This document shows, in pieces, positions 41,987 through 51,792 of a stretch of DNA of 64,000 bases. Position 1 is the stretch's first letter. Every line of letters starts with the position of its first letter. The DNA comes from Myceligenerans indicum (GTDB taxonomy: Bacteria; Actinomycetota; Actinomycetes; Actinomycetales; Cellulomonadaceae). Position numbers and translations under genes: made by a program. The stretch lies in NCBI RefSeq assembly GCF_016742955.1, contig NZ_JABBYC010000005.1:112166-176165 (forward strand), given 5' to 3'. The notes below the pieces were generated by a model. It made no database searches. It saw nothing but the letters and a program-made list of their open reading frames with translations, and was not told where the DNA came from.

Positions 41987-42865
41987 ATGTTCACCAACCG
42001 CAAGTCGATCACCGGACTGGTGATCCTCGGCCTGTTCGCCCTGCTGGCGGCCCTCGCCGACGTCATCGCCCCGTTCGGGCCGCTGGAGAAGGACTACACC
42101 GCGCTCAAGCAGCCGCCGTCGGCCACCCACTGGCTCGGCACGACCCACCTGGGCGAGGACATCTTCAGCCAGATCGCCTACGGCACCCGCGGCGTGCTGC
42201 TCGTGGGGCTGACCGCGGGCGTGCTGGCCACGCTCGTGGCCGTGATCGTCGGCGTCAGCGCCGGGTTCCTGCCCGGCTGGCGCGGCGAGTCCCTGTCGGC
42301 CCTGTCCAACGTGTTCCTGGTGCTGCCCGCGATCCCGCTGATGATCATCGTGGCCTCCCAGTACGACGACCCGAGCCTGTTCCTCATCTCCGCCGTCCTC
42401 GCGATCACCGGCTGGGCCTGGGGCGCCCGCGTGCTGCGCGCCCAGACCATGTCGCTGCGCAGCAGGGACTTCGTGCAGGCGGCCCGCGCCAACGGCGAGC
42501 CGCTGTGGCGGATCATCACCGTGGAGATGCTGCCCAACCTCACCGCCGTGATCGCCTCCAGCTTCGTCGGCACGGTCACCGCGGCGGTGCTGGGACTGAC
42601 GACCCTCGCGTTCATCGGGGTCATCCCGATCACCAACCTGAACTGGGGAACCATCCTGTACTGGGCCCAGCAGAACGGCGCGTTCCCCGAGTTCTGGTGG
42701 TGGTACGTGCCCGCGGGCCTCGCGATCGCGCTGCTCGGCGCCGCGCTCAGCCTGATCAGCTTCGGCATCGACGAGTACGTCAACCCCCGCCTGCGCTCGG
42801 CGGGTGAACGCGCCCGGTCCCGCAGGCGCCTGCAGAAGAAGCGAACGAAGAGGAGCCCCGTGTGA
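41987..42865 (+). CDS. ABC transporter permease (DppC type)
   Basis: Second membrane subunit (292 aa): N-terminal helix ITGLVILGLFALLAALADVI, then THWLGTTHLGEDIFSQIAYG typical of DppC, EAA loop RDFVQAARANGEPLWRIITVEMLPNL, and a basic C-terminus. Its stop overlaps the GTG of the glycosidase gene (GTGA), so transport and hydrolysis are translationally linked. Confidence 0.92.
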   Translation: MFTNRKSITGLVILGLFALLAALADVIAPFGPLEKDYTALKQPPSATHWLGTTHLGEDIFSQIAYGTRGVLLVGLTAGVLATLVAVIVGVSAGFLPGWRGESLSALSNVFLVLPAIPLMIIVASQYDDPSLFLISAVLAITGWAWGARVLRAQTMSLRSRDFVQAARANGEPLWRIITVEMLPNLTAVIASSFVGTVTAAVLGLTTLAFIGVIPITNLNWGTILYWAQQNGAFPEFWWWYVPAGLAIALLGAALSLISFGIDEYVNPRLRSAGERARSRRRLQKKRTKRSPV

Positions 42866-45123
42866 CCAGCGTGATCGATCTGCCCTACCTCGACACCGCC
42901 CTGCCCGTGGCGGACCGGGTCACCGACCTGATCGCCCGCATGACCCCCGAGGAGAAGGTCGGGCAGATGCTGCAGCTCGACGCACGGGACGACCTCGCCG
43001 ACCACGTGCTGCGACGGCACGCCGGCTCGATCCTGCACACCTCGCCCGAACGGGTGGTCGCCGCGCACGAGCTGACCGACCGCACCCGGCTGCGCATCCC
43101 GCTGCTCGTGGCCGAGGACGCCATCCACGGCCACTCCTTCTTCGAGGGGGCGACCATCTTCCCCACCCAGCTCGGCATGGCCGCGACCTGGGACCCGGAA
43201 CTCGTCGAGCGCACGTCGCGGGTGACTGCCGTCGAGGCCAGCGCGACCGGCATCCACTGGACGTTCTCCCCGGTGCTGTGCATCGCGCGGGACCTGCGCT
43301 GGGGCCGCGTGAACGAGACCTTCGGCGAGGACCCGCACCTGATCGGGGAACTCGCGTCGGCATCCGTGCGCGGCTACCAGGGAGCCGGCCTGGGCGACCC
43401 GACGGCGATCCTCGCCGCGGCCAAGCACTTCGCCGGCTACTCCGAGACGCAGGGCGGCCGCGACGCGTCCGAGGCCGACCTGTCCGCGCGCAAGCTGCGC
43501 GCCTGGCACCTTCCCCCGTTCGAGCGGGTCGCACGCGAGGGCTGCGCCACGTTCATGCTCGGCTACCAGACCATCGACGGCGTACCCATCACCGTGAACG
43601 ACTGGCTGCTCTCGGACGTCCTGCGCGGCGAGTGGGGCTACACCGGAACCCTCGTCACCGACTGGGACAACGTGGGCCGGATGGTCTGGGAACAGCGGGT
43701 GCAGCCGGACATCACCGCCGCGGCGACGGCGGCGGTCCGCGCCGGGAACGACATGGTGATGAACACGCCCCGGTTCTTCGACGGGGCGCTCGCGGCGATC
43801 GAGGAGGGGCGGCTGGCGTCGGCCGACCTGGACGACGCCGTGCGGCACATCCTCACCCTCAAGTTCGAGCTGGGCCTGTTCGAGGACCGTCGGCGCCCGG
43901 CCCCCGACCGCATCGAGGCCGTGGTGGGTGCCCCGGAGCACACGGCCGTCAACCTCGACGTCGCCCGGCGGTCCCTCGTGCTGCTGCGCAACGACGGGAC
44001 GCTGCCGCTGCCGGCCGGCGAAGCCGCCGCGGCGCGGCGCATCGCCGTCGTCGGCCCCCTCGCCGACGACGCCCAGACCCAGCTCGGCGACTGGGCCGGG
44101 AACTCCGGCCAGGCCGGCTGGATCCCCGCCGGGCACCCGCGCCACCTGATCACCACGGTGCTGGACGGCCTGCGCGAGCAGGTACCCCAGGACTGGTCGG
44201 TCACGCACGCCCGCGGGGCGGAGATCCTCGAACTCACCCCGGACCCCGAGGGCGACACGTTCCCCGACGGGCAGCCACGCCCGCCCGTGGTCACGTCCGC
44301 ACCCGTGGACCGCGCTCAGCTCGACGAGGCGGTCGCCGCCGCTCGGGACGCCGACTACGTCGTGGCGGTCGTGGGCGACCGCATCGAGCTGGTCGGCGAG
44401 GGCCGGTCAACCGCGACGCTGGAGCTGCTCGGCGGGCAGAACGCGCTCCTGGAGGCCGTCGCGGCGACCGGAACACCGTTGATCGTGGTCCTCGTGGCGT
44501 CCAAGCCGCAGGTGCTGCCCCCGGTCGTGGAGGACGCGGCCGGGCTGGTCTGGGCCGCGAACCCCGGCATGCTCGGTGGCCGGGCGGTCGCTGAGCTGCT
44601 GCTCGGTGCGATCGAGCCGGCCGGACGGCTGCCGATCTCCTTCGCCCGCCACGCCGGCCAGCAGCCCACCTACTACAACCAGGTGCGGGGCCAGCACGGC
44701 GACCGGTACGCGGACCTCACACAGCAGCCCGCGTACGCGTTCGGCGAGGGGATGAGCTACACGACCGTCGAGTACACCGGGCTGCACCTGGCCGAGTCGC
44801 GGGTGCGGCCCCACGGAGCGGTGCGTGCCCGGGTCACGCTGCGGAACACGGGCTCGCGGCCCGCGCTGGAGACGGTGCAGGCGTACGTGAGCGACCTGGT
44901 CACGTCCGCGAGCTGGGCGGACCAGGAACTCAAGGCGTTCCGTCAGGTCACCGTCGAGCCGGGGGAGGAGACCACCGTGGACCTGGAGCTCGCCGCCGCA
45001 GAGTGCAGCATCGTGGACGCGGCCGGGCTCCGGATCGTCGAACCGGGCGACTTCGAACTCCGCGTCGGCCGCTCCTCGAAGGCCGAGGACCAGCTCCGGG
45101 CGACGTTCACGATCGCGGACTGA
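42862..45123 (+). CDS. Intracellular GH3 family beta-glucosidase
   Basis: Cytoplasmic exo-glycosidase (753 aa) without signal peptide. Domains: GH3 N-terminal barrel (about 15-330) with KHFAGYSETQGGRDASEADLS and the nucleophile Asp267 in VTDWDNVG; the alpha/beta C-terminal domain (about 365-620, VVGDRIELVGEGRSTATLEL carrying the probable acid/base region); and a C-terminal fibronectin III-like domain (RVTLRNTGSRPALETVQAYVSD). Coupled to the importer, it should hydrolyse imported beta-gluco-oligosaccharides (laminaribiose-, gentiobiose- or cellobiose-type) to glucose; beta-xylosidase activity is possible in this family. Confidence 0.92.
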   Translation: MTSVIDLPYLDTALPVADRVTDLIARMTPEEKVGQMLQLDARDDLADHVLRRHAGSILHTSPERVVAAHELTDRTRLRIPLLVAEDAIHGHSFFEGATIFPTQLGMAATWDPELVERTSRVTAVEASATGIHWTFSPVLCIARDLRWGRVNETFGEDPHLIGELASASVRGYQGAGLGDPTAILAAAKHFAGYSETQGGRDASEADLSARKLRAWHLPPFERVAREGCATFMLGYQTIDGVPITVNDWLLSDVLRGEWGYTGTLVTDWDNVGRMVWEQRVQPDITAAATAAVRAGNDMVMNTPRFFDGALAAIEEGRLASADLDDAVRHILTLKFELGLFEDRRRPAPDRIEAVVGAPEHTAVNLDVARRSLVLLRNDGTLPLPAGEAAAARRIAVVGPLADDAQTQLGDWAGNSGQAGWIPAGHPRHLITTVLDGLREQVPQDWSVTHARGAEILELTPDPEGDTFPDGQPRPPVVTSAPVDRAQLDEAVAAARDADYVVAVVGDRIELVGEGRSTATLELLGGQNALLEAVAATGTPLIVVLVASKPQVLPPVVEDAAGLVWAANPGMLGGRAVAELLLGAIEPAGRLPISFARHAGQQPTYYNQVRGQHGDRYADLTQQPAYAFGEGMSYTTVEYTGLHLAESRVRPHGAVRARVTLRNTGSRPALETVQAYVSDLVTSASWADQELKAFRQVTVEPGEETTVDLELAAAECSIVDAAGLRIVEPGDFELRVGRSSKAEDQLRATFTIAD

Positions 45124-45169
45124 CCCGCCTGCCCCGACGGCCTCCGGTCCCGGGCCGCCGGGCGCGGGC

Positions 45170-45200
45170 CGCCGGGCGCGGGTCACCGGGCCGCCCGGCG
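45170..45200. terminator. Terminator between GH3 and DUF2332 genes
   Basis: Perfect 9-bp stem CGCCGGGCG/CGCCCGGCG with a 13-nt loop between converging genes, in a region of repeated GGGCCGCCGGGCGC. Confidence 0.6.
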
Positions 45201-45235
45201 CGAGCGGCCCGGGCCGGTCGGCCACGTGTGACCGC

Positions 45236-46240
45236 TCAGCCGAACCAGTGCATCGAGCGGCCGTGCGGGTGGGACCAGGCGACCGCGCGGCCGTCCACGG
45301 CGAGCGCGAAGGTCTTGCGGTCGGCGGGGTCGGGCGCGCCGTCCAGCACGCTCGGGATGACGTTCAGGCCCTCGTTGCTCACCCAGCGGCAGGCGCCGTC
45401 GGCCACGAGGCGGCGCATCATCGTGTCGAAGCGGGCCCGGTCGTCGGGCGGCAGGTAGGCGACGACGGCGCTGTGGAACACCACGACCTCGCCGTGCCGG
45501 GACGCGTCGGCGACCATGAGCGGCAGATCCGTCAGGATGTCGCCCCGTTCCAGGTGCGGCGGGTCCGCCCGGGCGATCTCGATCGCGTGCCGCAGCAGCG
45601 CGCGGCGGTCGTCGTGCTCGGGGTAGACCAGGACCTCCAGCCAGGCCGTCTGGTCCTTGTCCTGCACGTCCAGCGGGTTCAGGTCGAGGCCGCCGCGCCA
45701 CGTGACCTCGGGCAGCGTGGTCGGCAGCGCGAGGTCACCGGTCACCGGGCAGGCCAGCCGCGGCTCGGGGCCGACGGTGATGGTCCGCGCGTTCCGGGCG
45801 GTCGTGGCGGTCCAGTCGTAGCCCCACCGGTCCGGGTAGAGACACAGCCCGGCGCTGGCTCCCGCCTCGACGAGCGCCAGCGGCCGGCGCCCCGCCTCGA
45901 TGGACAGCCGGGCGAACACCGGGGTGAGGGTCGCGAGGCGGCCCGCCTCGTTGGTCTGGGTGGCGCGCTCCATGATCGTGGCGCGGATGCTGCCGTCGTC
46001 CTCCAGCAGGGCCGTACGCAGCGCCTCGTACGGGCCCGGCGCCGCGACGCCGTGGAACCGGGCGGCCGCGAACACGAGGTTGGGCTGCTTCTTGATGCCG
46101 GGCAGGTCCGAGATCCAGTCCAGCAGCTTCTGATCGGCGGCCACCGCGTGCCCCCACTCCTCGAAGCAGGGGGAGGCGGAGGCGCCGGCGTACTCGGCGA
46201 ACTCGGTGTACTGGGCGGCGACGTCGGCGTACAGGTGCAA
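45236..46240 (-). CDS. DUF2332 family protein
   Basis: Uncharacterised 334-aa protein of an actinobacterial family. Recognisable pieces: SPCFEEWGHAVAADQKLLDWISDLPGIKKQPNLVFAAARFHG, TNEAGRLATLTPVFARL, LALVEAGASAGLCLYPDRWGYDW and VFHSAVVAYLPPDDRARF; the EAGASAGL element suggests a methyltransferase-like Rossmann fold. The start is TTG, preceded by GGGAG, 12 nt after the PPOX gene, so the two are one operon. No signal peptide or membrane segment. Confidence 0.85.
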   Translation of the reverse strand: MHLYADVAAQYTEFAEYAGASASPCFEEWGHAVAADQKLLDWISDLPGIKKQPNLVFAAARFHGVAAPGPYEALRTALLEDDGSIRATIMERATQTNEAGRLATLTPVFARLSIEAGRRPLALVEAGASAGLCLYPDRWGYDWTATTARNARTITVGPEPRLACPVTGDLALPTTLPEVTWRGGLDLNPLDVQDKDQTAWLEVLVYPEHDDRRALLRHAIEIARADPPHLERGDILTDLPLMVADASRHGEVVVFHSAVVAYLPPDDRARFDTMMRRLVADGACRWVSNEGLNVIPSVLDGAPDPADRKTFALAVDGRAVAWSHPHGRSMHWFG

Positions 46241-46252
46241 TGCGAACTCCCG

Positions 46253-46723
46253 TCAGTCCTGGGCGAGGCGGGCCGGGAAGCCGCCGGTGGCGACCGGGCC
46301 CCAGCGGTCGATCGTGATACGGATGAGGGACTTCCCCTGCTTCACCATGGCGTCGCGGTACTCGTCCCAGTCGGGATGCTCCTTGCCGGCGGCGGCCCGG
46401 AAGTACTCGACGAGCGGCTCCACGGACTCGGGGATGTCCAGCACCTCGGCGGTGCCGTCCACCTGGACCCAGGCGTCGTCGAACGTGTCGCCGAGGGCGA
46501 GGAAGGAGGCCTCGGGGCGCCGGCGCAGGTTCACCGCCTTGGCGCGGTCCGGGTAGGTGGAGACGACGACGCGCCCCTCGGGGTCGACGCCGAACGCCAC
46601 CGGCGACAACTGCGGCCTGCCGTCGGCGCGGGTGGTGGTGAGGACACCGTTGTGCCGCCCGCGCAGCACTTCCAGAAGCTCATCGCGGGTGACCTTGGTG
46701 TTCGTGGCGATGGTGCGAGGCAT
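46253..46723 (-). CDS. PPOX-class (F420-dependent) flavin/deazaflavin oxidoreductase family protein
   Basis: Split-barrel oxidoreductase (156 aa) of the pyridoxamine 5'-phosphate oxidase-like class. GVLTTTRADGRPQLSPVAFGVDPEGRVVVSTYPDRAKAVNLRRRPEASF is the cofactor-binding strand set typical of the actinobacterial F420-dependent group. Substrate unknown. The ATG is preceded by TACGCT 6 nt upstream on the reverse strand, another leaderless promoter. First gene of an operon with DUF2332. Confidence 0.82.
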   Translation of the reverse strand: MPRTIATNTKVTRDELLEVLRGRHNGVLTTTRADGRPQLSPVAFGVDPEGRVVVSTYPDRAKAVNLRRRPEASFLALGDTFDDAWVQVDGTAEVLDIPESVEPLVEYFRAAAGKEHPDWDEYRDAMVKQGKSLIRITIDRWGPVATGGFPARLAQD

Positions 46724-46729
46724 GGGTGC

Positions 46730-46735
46730 AGCGTA
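46730..46735 (-). promoter_or_regulatory. Leaderless -10 of the PPOX-DUF2332 operon
   Basis: TACGCT on the reverse strand, 6 nt before the ATG at 46723. Confidence 0.5.
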
Positions 46736-46896
46736 CGCCGCAGGGACGTCCGTCCCGGCTCGTCACCGAGGTCGCGCCCACAGGGTGTGGGGGCGTGGTT
46801 CGGCCGGCGCGCTGTCCGGGGGAGGAATTCCGGTCCGATGCGGGTGAAAAGTGGTCGATACAGCTTCAAGGCGGCAGATCTGTCGGCGCGCCCTGT

Positions 46897-46902
46897 TAGG
46901 TT
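46897..46902 (+). promoter_or_regulatory. Putative -10 for the DUF4034-like/M16 operon
   Basis: TAGGTT in the 368-nt gap (46724-47091) between the divergent PPOX and DUF4034-like genes. Transcription from here would include the small reading frame at 46958. Confidence 0.4.
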
Positions 46903-46957
46903 CTCCGGGTTCGGCGCGGCACACGGCCGCACCGCCAGGGACACGGATGGTGGAGAG

Positions 46958-47095
46958 ATGGGTGTCAGGGAGCCCGAGCCGCAGGTGCGGGCCGTCGGGA
47001 ACGTGGTGACGGCGCGGAAACGGTCCGGGGTGGAGACGGTCGGGCCGTGCGTCGGCCCGCAAGTGGCAGAGGCCGCCAGGGGCGGTGCGTCGTGA
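46958..47095 (+). CDS. Possible 45-aa peptide
   Basis: Small reading frame beginning MGVREPEPQV and ending AARGGAS, with a single cysteine in VGPCVGP. Its stop overlaps the GTG of the next gene (GTGA), the same coupling seen between that gene and the M16 peptidase gene. It starts about 55 nt after the TAGGTT element. Against it: the purine-rich stretch GGTGGAGAG lies too close to the ATG, and the frame is open far upstream by composition. It is not recognised as a known family. Confidence 0.35.
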   Translation: MGVREPEPQVRAVGNVVTARKRSGVETVGPCVGPQVAEAARGGAS

Positions 47096-48045
47096 GTGCG
47101 CCCACGCAGTCCCGCCGGATGTTCGACCCGTGGGCGCGCGTGCCGCACCTGACGCACCTGCGGGACGCGGCGGTCTCCGGTGACATCGCGGGGCTGTCGG
47201 CGGCCCTGGACTCGCTGGAAGGCGACGAGCTGTCGTTCGCGATCCACGTCCTGGCGGACGTCGACGGCCTGGAGGCGCGGCTGACCTCGTACCTGGCGGC
47301 CGGGAACGAGCCTCCGGTCCTCGTGGCGCTGCTGGCGGCGCACCACCTCGTCGAGGGCGGGCGGATCCGTACCGCGGCCCGGGCCGACCACGTGTCCGCC
47401 GCCCAGTTCGAGGGGTTCCACGCCCGGCTGCGGCGCGCCGAGGGCCTGCTGCTGGAGCTGTGCGCGCGTCGTGGGGAGTTCCTGCCCGCCTGGGAGATCC
47501 GGGTCACCGTGGCCCGTGGCCTGGAGCTGGGGGCGTCCGAGGGGCGGCGCCGGTACGACCGGGTCCGCGCTCTGGACCCGTGGTACTACCCGGCGCAGGC
47601 CGCGTTCCTGCAACAGGTCTGTCCCAAGTGGGGTGGCTCCTGGCAGGCCGCCCACGCCTTCGTCGCCGAGTGCCGGGACGGGGCGCCCCCGGGGACGCTC
47701 AGCCCGGCGGTCGGCGTGGACCTCCACCTGGAGCAGTGGGTCGCCGCCGGCGGTGGGCGCTCCGGGATGCACTATCTCCGGCAGCCGGCGGTGCTGGAGG
47801 ACCTGAGGACCACTGCCATGGCCACGGTCTGGCATCCCGACCACGTGCCCGGCCCGTCCACGGCGACCGTGCACACGGGCCTCGCGCAGGCCTTCGCGCT
47901 CGCCGGGATGCCCGCCCTGGCGGCGCCGCACTTCCGGGCGCTCGGGGACGCCCCGGCAGAGGGATCGTGGGGTTACACCGGAGATGCGGCGGGCGAGTAC
48001 CAGAAGTATCGCGCCGTGGCGCTTGGAACCGAGGGGGGACGATGA
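47092..48045 (+). CDS. DUF4034-like hypothetical protein
   Basis: Soluble helical protein (317 aa). It resembles DUF4034-type actinobacterial proteins in the stretch VRALDPWYYPAQAAFLQQVCPKWGGSWQAAHAFV, where W.GSW.....F is characteristic; TPR-like helices are likely. No catalytic motif seen. The GTG start overlaps a small upstream frame, and the stop overlaps the M16 gene by ATGA, so it is produced together with that protein. Role unknown. Confidence 0.6.
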   Translation: MSAPTQSRRMFDPWARVPHLTHLRDAAVSGDIAGLSAALDSLEGDELSFAIHVLADVDGLEARLTSYLAAGNEPPVLVALLAAHHLVEGGRIRTAARADHVSAAQFEGFHARLRRAEGLLLELCARRGEFLPAWEIRVTVARGLELGASEGRRRYDRVRALDPWYYPAQAAFLQQVCPKWGGSWQAAHAFVAECRDGAPPGTLSPAVGVDLHLEQWVAAGGGRSGMHYLRQPAVLEDLRTTAMATVWHPDHVPGPSTATVHTGLAQAFALAGMPALAAPHFRALGDAPAEGSWGYTGDAAGEYQKYRAVALGTEGGR

Positions 48046-49832
48046 CCGGGACGACCGACGCACCCGTCACGACGGACGCGACGAGACCGGCGGACGCGGG
48101 CGGGAGTGTGGCATCGCCGGATGTGCCGGACCTGATCTCCACCGGCGAGGTGGACGGTATCCCCGTCCTGCACGCCCCGTGGCGGGAGAACCATGTGACC
48201 GGCGGGCTGGTGTTCCGCGTCGGCCAGGCGGACGAGACGCTCGCGACCCGTGGGATCACCCACCTCGTGGAGCATCTCGCCCTGTTCGGCCCGGATCTCG
48301 CCGAGACGCGCCACAACGGCGTCACGAGCGACATCACCACCGTGTTCCACGTCAGCGGCACGCTCGAAGAGGTGGTCGACCACCTCAACCAGGTGTGCGC
48401 CGCTCTTCGGGACCTTCCCGTGCACCGGATCGAGACCGAGAAGGAGATCCTGCGCACCGAGGAGGCAGGGCGGCACGGGGACGCCGCGCGGACCATGCGC
48501 ATCGAGCGTTACGGCGCCTCGACCTACGGCCTGCCCGGGTACGCGGAGCTCGGGCTCGGCCGCATCGGCCCCTCGGAGGTGCGCGACTGGGCCCGCAGCA
48601 GGTTTACGCGCGACAACGCGGTGCTCTTCCTCACCACGGACGCCGTCCCCGAGGGTCTCGACCTGCGTCTCCCGCAGGGGCGGCGTCACCCGGCGCCGGT
48701 CCCGTCGTCGGCGCTCTCCGACGGGACTCCCGCGTTCTTCCGCGGTGCCGAGGGCGGGGCCGTGCTCGACGCCGTGGTCCCGCGGAGCGCAGCCGCGAGC
48801 CTGTTCGCCCAGGTCGCGGGCAGGGCGCTCTTCCGGGACCTGCGACAGGCCGGCGGCTACTCCTACCGGCCCGACGCCGAGTACGCACCGCGGGACGCGC
48901 ACTCGGCGCTCATCACCCTGTCCGCCGACGCGCTGCCGGACAAGCAGGATGCCGTCGTCGGCGGACTGGTCGACACCCTCGCGCGGCTCCGGCTGGGGAC
49001 CATCGAGCCCGCGGAGGTGGAGGCGGCCAAGGAGCGCGCACGCAAGACGTACGACGTTCCCGACCTCGGGGCGAGGATGCTTCCCCAGGCGTGCGTGGAC
49101 GTCCTCCTGGGGGCGCCGGCCCTGGACCCGCAGCGGCATCTCGCCGAGGTGGAGGCGACGACCGTCGAGGACGTGCAGACGGTGGCGCGAGAGGTCTGGG
49201 AGGGGGCGCTGCTGCAGGTGCCCGCCCGCGACGCCGACTGGGCGGGGATGGTCCCCGCGCCCCGATGGTCGGGCGTGTCCGTCCCGGGCACGGCGTTCCC
49301 TGCGGAGGAGGGCCGGGTGACACTCCGTGTCGGGGCCGACGGCGTCTCGCTGGTGACGCCCGACGGTCCGGTCACCGTCCGGTTCGCCGAGACCGCCGTG
49401 ATGATCGCATACGCGGACGGCGGCCGGGTGCTGACCGGTCTCGACGGGTTCCGCGTCGCGGTGGAGCCCACACTCTTCCGCGGGCTGACGCCCGAGGACG
49501 TGTTCCGGCTGGTGGATGCCCGGGTCCCGGCGCACCTGGTGGTTCCCCGGACCCGCGATCCGCAGCGTGTGCCGCAGCCGCAGCCGCAGCCGGTGTCCAG
49601 GCCTCAGCCCGACCTCGGCGCGAGACTGCTGCGCATCGGCAACGCCGCACTGAGCGTCGCCGGCTGGGTCATCCTCGCGTTCCTGGGCTTCTTCGTCGTG
49701 ACGGTCGCGTTCGGACTCCTCGAGGGGGCGGTCGGCCGGAGCCTTACCGGGCTGTGGCTGGCGACGATGGTCCTGATCGCCGGGGGCGTGGTGGCGTGGC
49801 GCGTCATCCGGCGCCGTCGACGCCGGAGGTGA
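48042..49832 (+). CDS. Membrane-anchored M16 family metallopeptidase-like protein
   Basis: Protein of 596 aa with an M16 (pitrilysin/insulinase) fold. The inverted zinc motif HXXEH is HLVEH (His74, Glu77, His78), with a distal Glu in the [11 protein letters not shown] helix about 70 residues on, and a later half containing [19 protein letters not shown], the usual second-domain R/Y pair region. Uncharacterised beta-rich and Pro/Gln-rich segments follow, then two C-terminal transmembrane helices ([24 protein letters not shown] and [22 protein letters not shown]) and a basic tail. Without a signal peptide, the peptidase domain should face the cytoplasm. Coupled to the DUF4034-like gene; targets unknown. 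Confidence 0.78.
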   Translation: MTGTTDAPVTTDATRPADAGGSVASPDVPDLISTGEVDGIPVLHAPWRENHVTGGLVFRVGQADETLATRGITHLVEHLALFGPDLAETRHNGVTSDITTVFHVSGTLEEVVDHLNQVCAALRDLPVHRIETEKEILRTEEAGRHGDAARTMRIERYGASTYGLPGYAELGLGRIGPSEVRDWARSRFTRDNAVLFLTTDAVPEGLDLRLPQGRRHPAPVPSSALSDGTPAFFRGAEGGAVLDAVVPRSAAASLFAQVAGRALFRDLRQAGGYSYRPDAEYAPRDAHSALITLSADALPDKQDAVVGGLVDTLARLRLGTIEPAEVEAAKERARKTYDVPDLGARMLPQACVDVLLGAPALDPQRHLAEVEATTVEDVQTVAREVWEGALLQVPARDADWAGMVPAPRWSGVSVPGTAFPAEEGRVTLRVGADGVSLVTPDGPVTVRFAETAVMIAYADGGRVLTGLDGFRVAVEPTLFRGLTPEDVFRLVDARVPAHLVVPRTRDPQRVPQPQPQPVSRPQPDLGARLLRIGNAALSVAGWVILAFLGFFVVTVAFGLLEGAVGRSLTGLWLATMVLIAGGVVAWRVIRRRRRRR

Positions 49833-49888
49833 GGCGCGGGAACCGGCACGCCTGTGGGAATCAGGGGTTCTGGGTCTGCCGCAGCGAC

Positions 49889-49894
49889 TAGACT
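49889..49894 (+). promoter_or_regulatory. Putative -10 of aspS
   Basis: TAGACT about 95 nt before the aspS GTG, leaving a short leader that contains an ACGAAAGGACC ribosome site. Confidence 0.45.
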
Positions 49895-49989
49895 CGCCTT
49901 CGCGTGCCGCGCGTACGCCCACCCGTCGTCGCCCACGGCTGATCCTCGGCGCGGCGGAATCACACCTTCCGTACGAAAGGACCTTCTCC

Positions 49990-51792
49990 GTGCTCCGCAC
50001 TCACACGGCCGGCTCGCTGCGAGCCGAACACATCGGATCGACCGTCACCCTCACGGGCTGGGTCGATCGCCGTCGTGATCACGGGGGAGTGGCCTTCATC
50101 GACCTGCGGGACGCCTCCGGGATCGCCCAGGTCGTCATCCGTGACGAGGAGGTCGCGCACCCGCTGCGCTCCGAGTTCGTGCTCCAGGTGACCGGTGAGG
50201 TGGCCCGGCGGCCCGAAGGCAACACGAACCCGAACCTCGCCACCGGTGAGATCGAGGTCATCGCGAGCGAGGTCGTCACCCTCAACGAGTCGGCGCCGCT
50301 GCCGTTCCAGGTTTCCACGGCGATCGCGGACACCGAGCAGATCGGTGAGGAGGCGCGCCTCAAGCACCGCTACCTCGACATGCGCCGTCCGGCGCAGGCC
50401 CGGGCCCTGAAGCTGCGCTCCCAGCTCAGCCGGGCCGCCCGGAGCGTGCTGGAGGCGCACGACTTCACGGAGGTCGAGACACCCACCCTGACCAGGTCCA
50501 CCCCGGAGGGCGCCCGCGACTTCCTGGTCCCCGCGCGCCTCGCCCCGGGCTCGTGGTACGCGCTGCCGCAGTCGCCTCAGCTGTTCAAGCAGCTCCTGAT
50601 GGTCGGCGGTCTGGAGCGGTACTACCAGATCGCGCGCTGCTACCGGGACGAGGACTTCCGCGCCGACCGGCAGCCGGAGTTCACCCAGCTCGACGTCGAG
50701 ATGAGCTTCGTTGACCAGGACGACGTCATCGCGCTGACCGAGGAGCTGCTCGCGGAGATCTGGAAGCTGATCGACGTGGAGGTGCCGCGCCCGATCGAGC
50801 GCATCACCTACGCCGACGCGATGCGCCTGTACGGCACGGACAAGCCGGACCTGCGCTTCGGCAACCCGATCGTCGAGCTCACCGCCTACTTCAGCGCCAC
50901 CCCGTTCCGGGTGTTCCAGGCCGAGTACGTGGGCGCGGTGGTCATGAAGGGCGGCGCGAGCCAGCCCCGCCGCCAGTTCGACGCCTGGCAGGAGTGGGCC
51001 AAGCAGCACGGTGCCAAGGGCCTGGCGTACGTGACGTTCAACGACGAGGGCGAGCTCGGCGGCCCGGTCGCGAAGAACCTGTCGGACACCGAGCGGGAGC
51101 ACCTCGCCAAGGTCACGGGGGCCGAGCCGGGTGACGCCGTGTTCTTCGCGGCCGGCAAGACCGCCGCGTCCCGCGCGCTGCTGGGCGCGGCCCGCCAGGA
51201 GATCGCGAAGAAGACAGGTGAGCTCGACGAGAACGCCTGGTCCTTCGTCTGGGTCGTGGACGCGCCGCTGTTCAAGCCGGCCGGCGAGGACGACGACATC
51301 GACGTCGGCCACTCCGCGTGGACCGCCGTGCACCACGCCTTCACGTCCCCCAAGCCCGAGTGGCTGGACCGGTTCGAGCAGGACCCGGGCAGCGCCCTCG
51401 CGTACGCGTACGACATCGTGTGCAACGGCAACGAGATCGGTGGCGGTTCCATCCGTATCCACCGCCGGGACGTGCAGGAGCGTGTCTTCGAGGTGATGGG
51501 TATCGGCCACGAGGAGGCGCAGGAGAAGTTCGGCTTCCTCCTGGAGGCGTTCAAGTTCGGTGCCCCGCCGCACGGCGGCATCGCCTTTGGCTGGGACCGC
51601 ATCGCCGGCCTGCTGGCGGGCGTCCCGTCGATCCGCGACGTCATCGCGTTCCCGAAGTCCGGCGGCGGCTACGACCCGCTGACGGACGCGCCCGCGCCGA
51701 TCACGCCGGAGCAGCGCAAGGAGGCCGGCGTGGACGCGCTGCCGGAGCCGCGCCACGGCGCCGCGGCAGAGCCGGTCGCAGCGGCGAAGTGA
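49990..51792 (+). CDS. aspS: Aspartate-tRNA ligase (Asp/Asn type likely)
   Basis: Class II synthetase (600 aa). The N-terminal OB-fold anticodon domain begins [16 protein letters not shown] and includes [21 protein letters not shown]; motif 2 is [20 protein letters not shown]; the bacterial GAD insertion is in the middle; motif 3 is [16 protein letters not shown] 49990 is fixed by the conserved N-terminus. Its last codons overlap the GTG of the acetyltransferase gene. Whether it is discriminating cannot be judged here. Confidence 0.95.
   Translation: MLRTHTAGSLRAEHIGSTVTLTGWVDRRRDHGGVAFIDLRDASGIAQVVIRDEEVAHPLRSEFVLQVTGEVARRPEGNTNPNLATGEIEVIASEVVTLNESAPLPFQVSTAIADTEQIGEEARLKHRYLDMRRPAQARALKLRSQLSRAARSVLEAHDFTEVETPTLTRSTPEGARDFLVPARLAPGSWYALPQSPQLFKQLLMVGGLERYYQIARCYRDEDFRADRQPEFTQLDVEMSFVDQDDVIALTEELLAEIWKLIDVEVPRPIERITYADAMRLYGTDKPDLRFGNPIVELTAYFSATPFRVFQAEYVGAVVMKGGASQPRRQFDAWQEWAKQHGAKGLAYVTFNDEGELGGPVAKNLSDTEREHLAKVTGAEPGDAVFFAAGKTAASRALLGAARQEIAKKTGELDENAWSFVWVVDAPLFKPAGEDDDIDVGHSAWTAVHHAFTSPKPEWLDRFEQDPGSALAYAYDIVCNGNEIGGGSIRIHRRDVQERVFEVMGIGHEEAQEKFGFLLEAFKFGAPPHGGIAFGWDRIAGLLAGVPSIRDVIAFPKSGGGYDPLTDAPAPITPEQRKEAGVDALPEPRHGAAAEPVAAAK

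Noticed and set aside
45248..46950. Long forward frame over the DUF2332/PPOX genes
   Set aside because: Antisense shadow of two well-supported reverse genes; only its last 45 codons, beyond those genes, are considered as a possible peptide.
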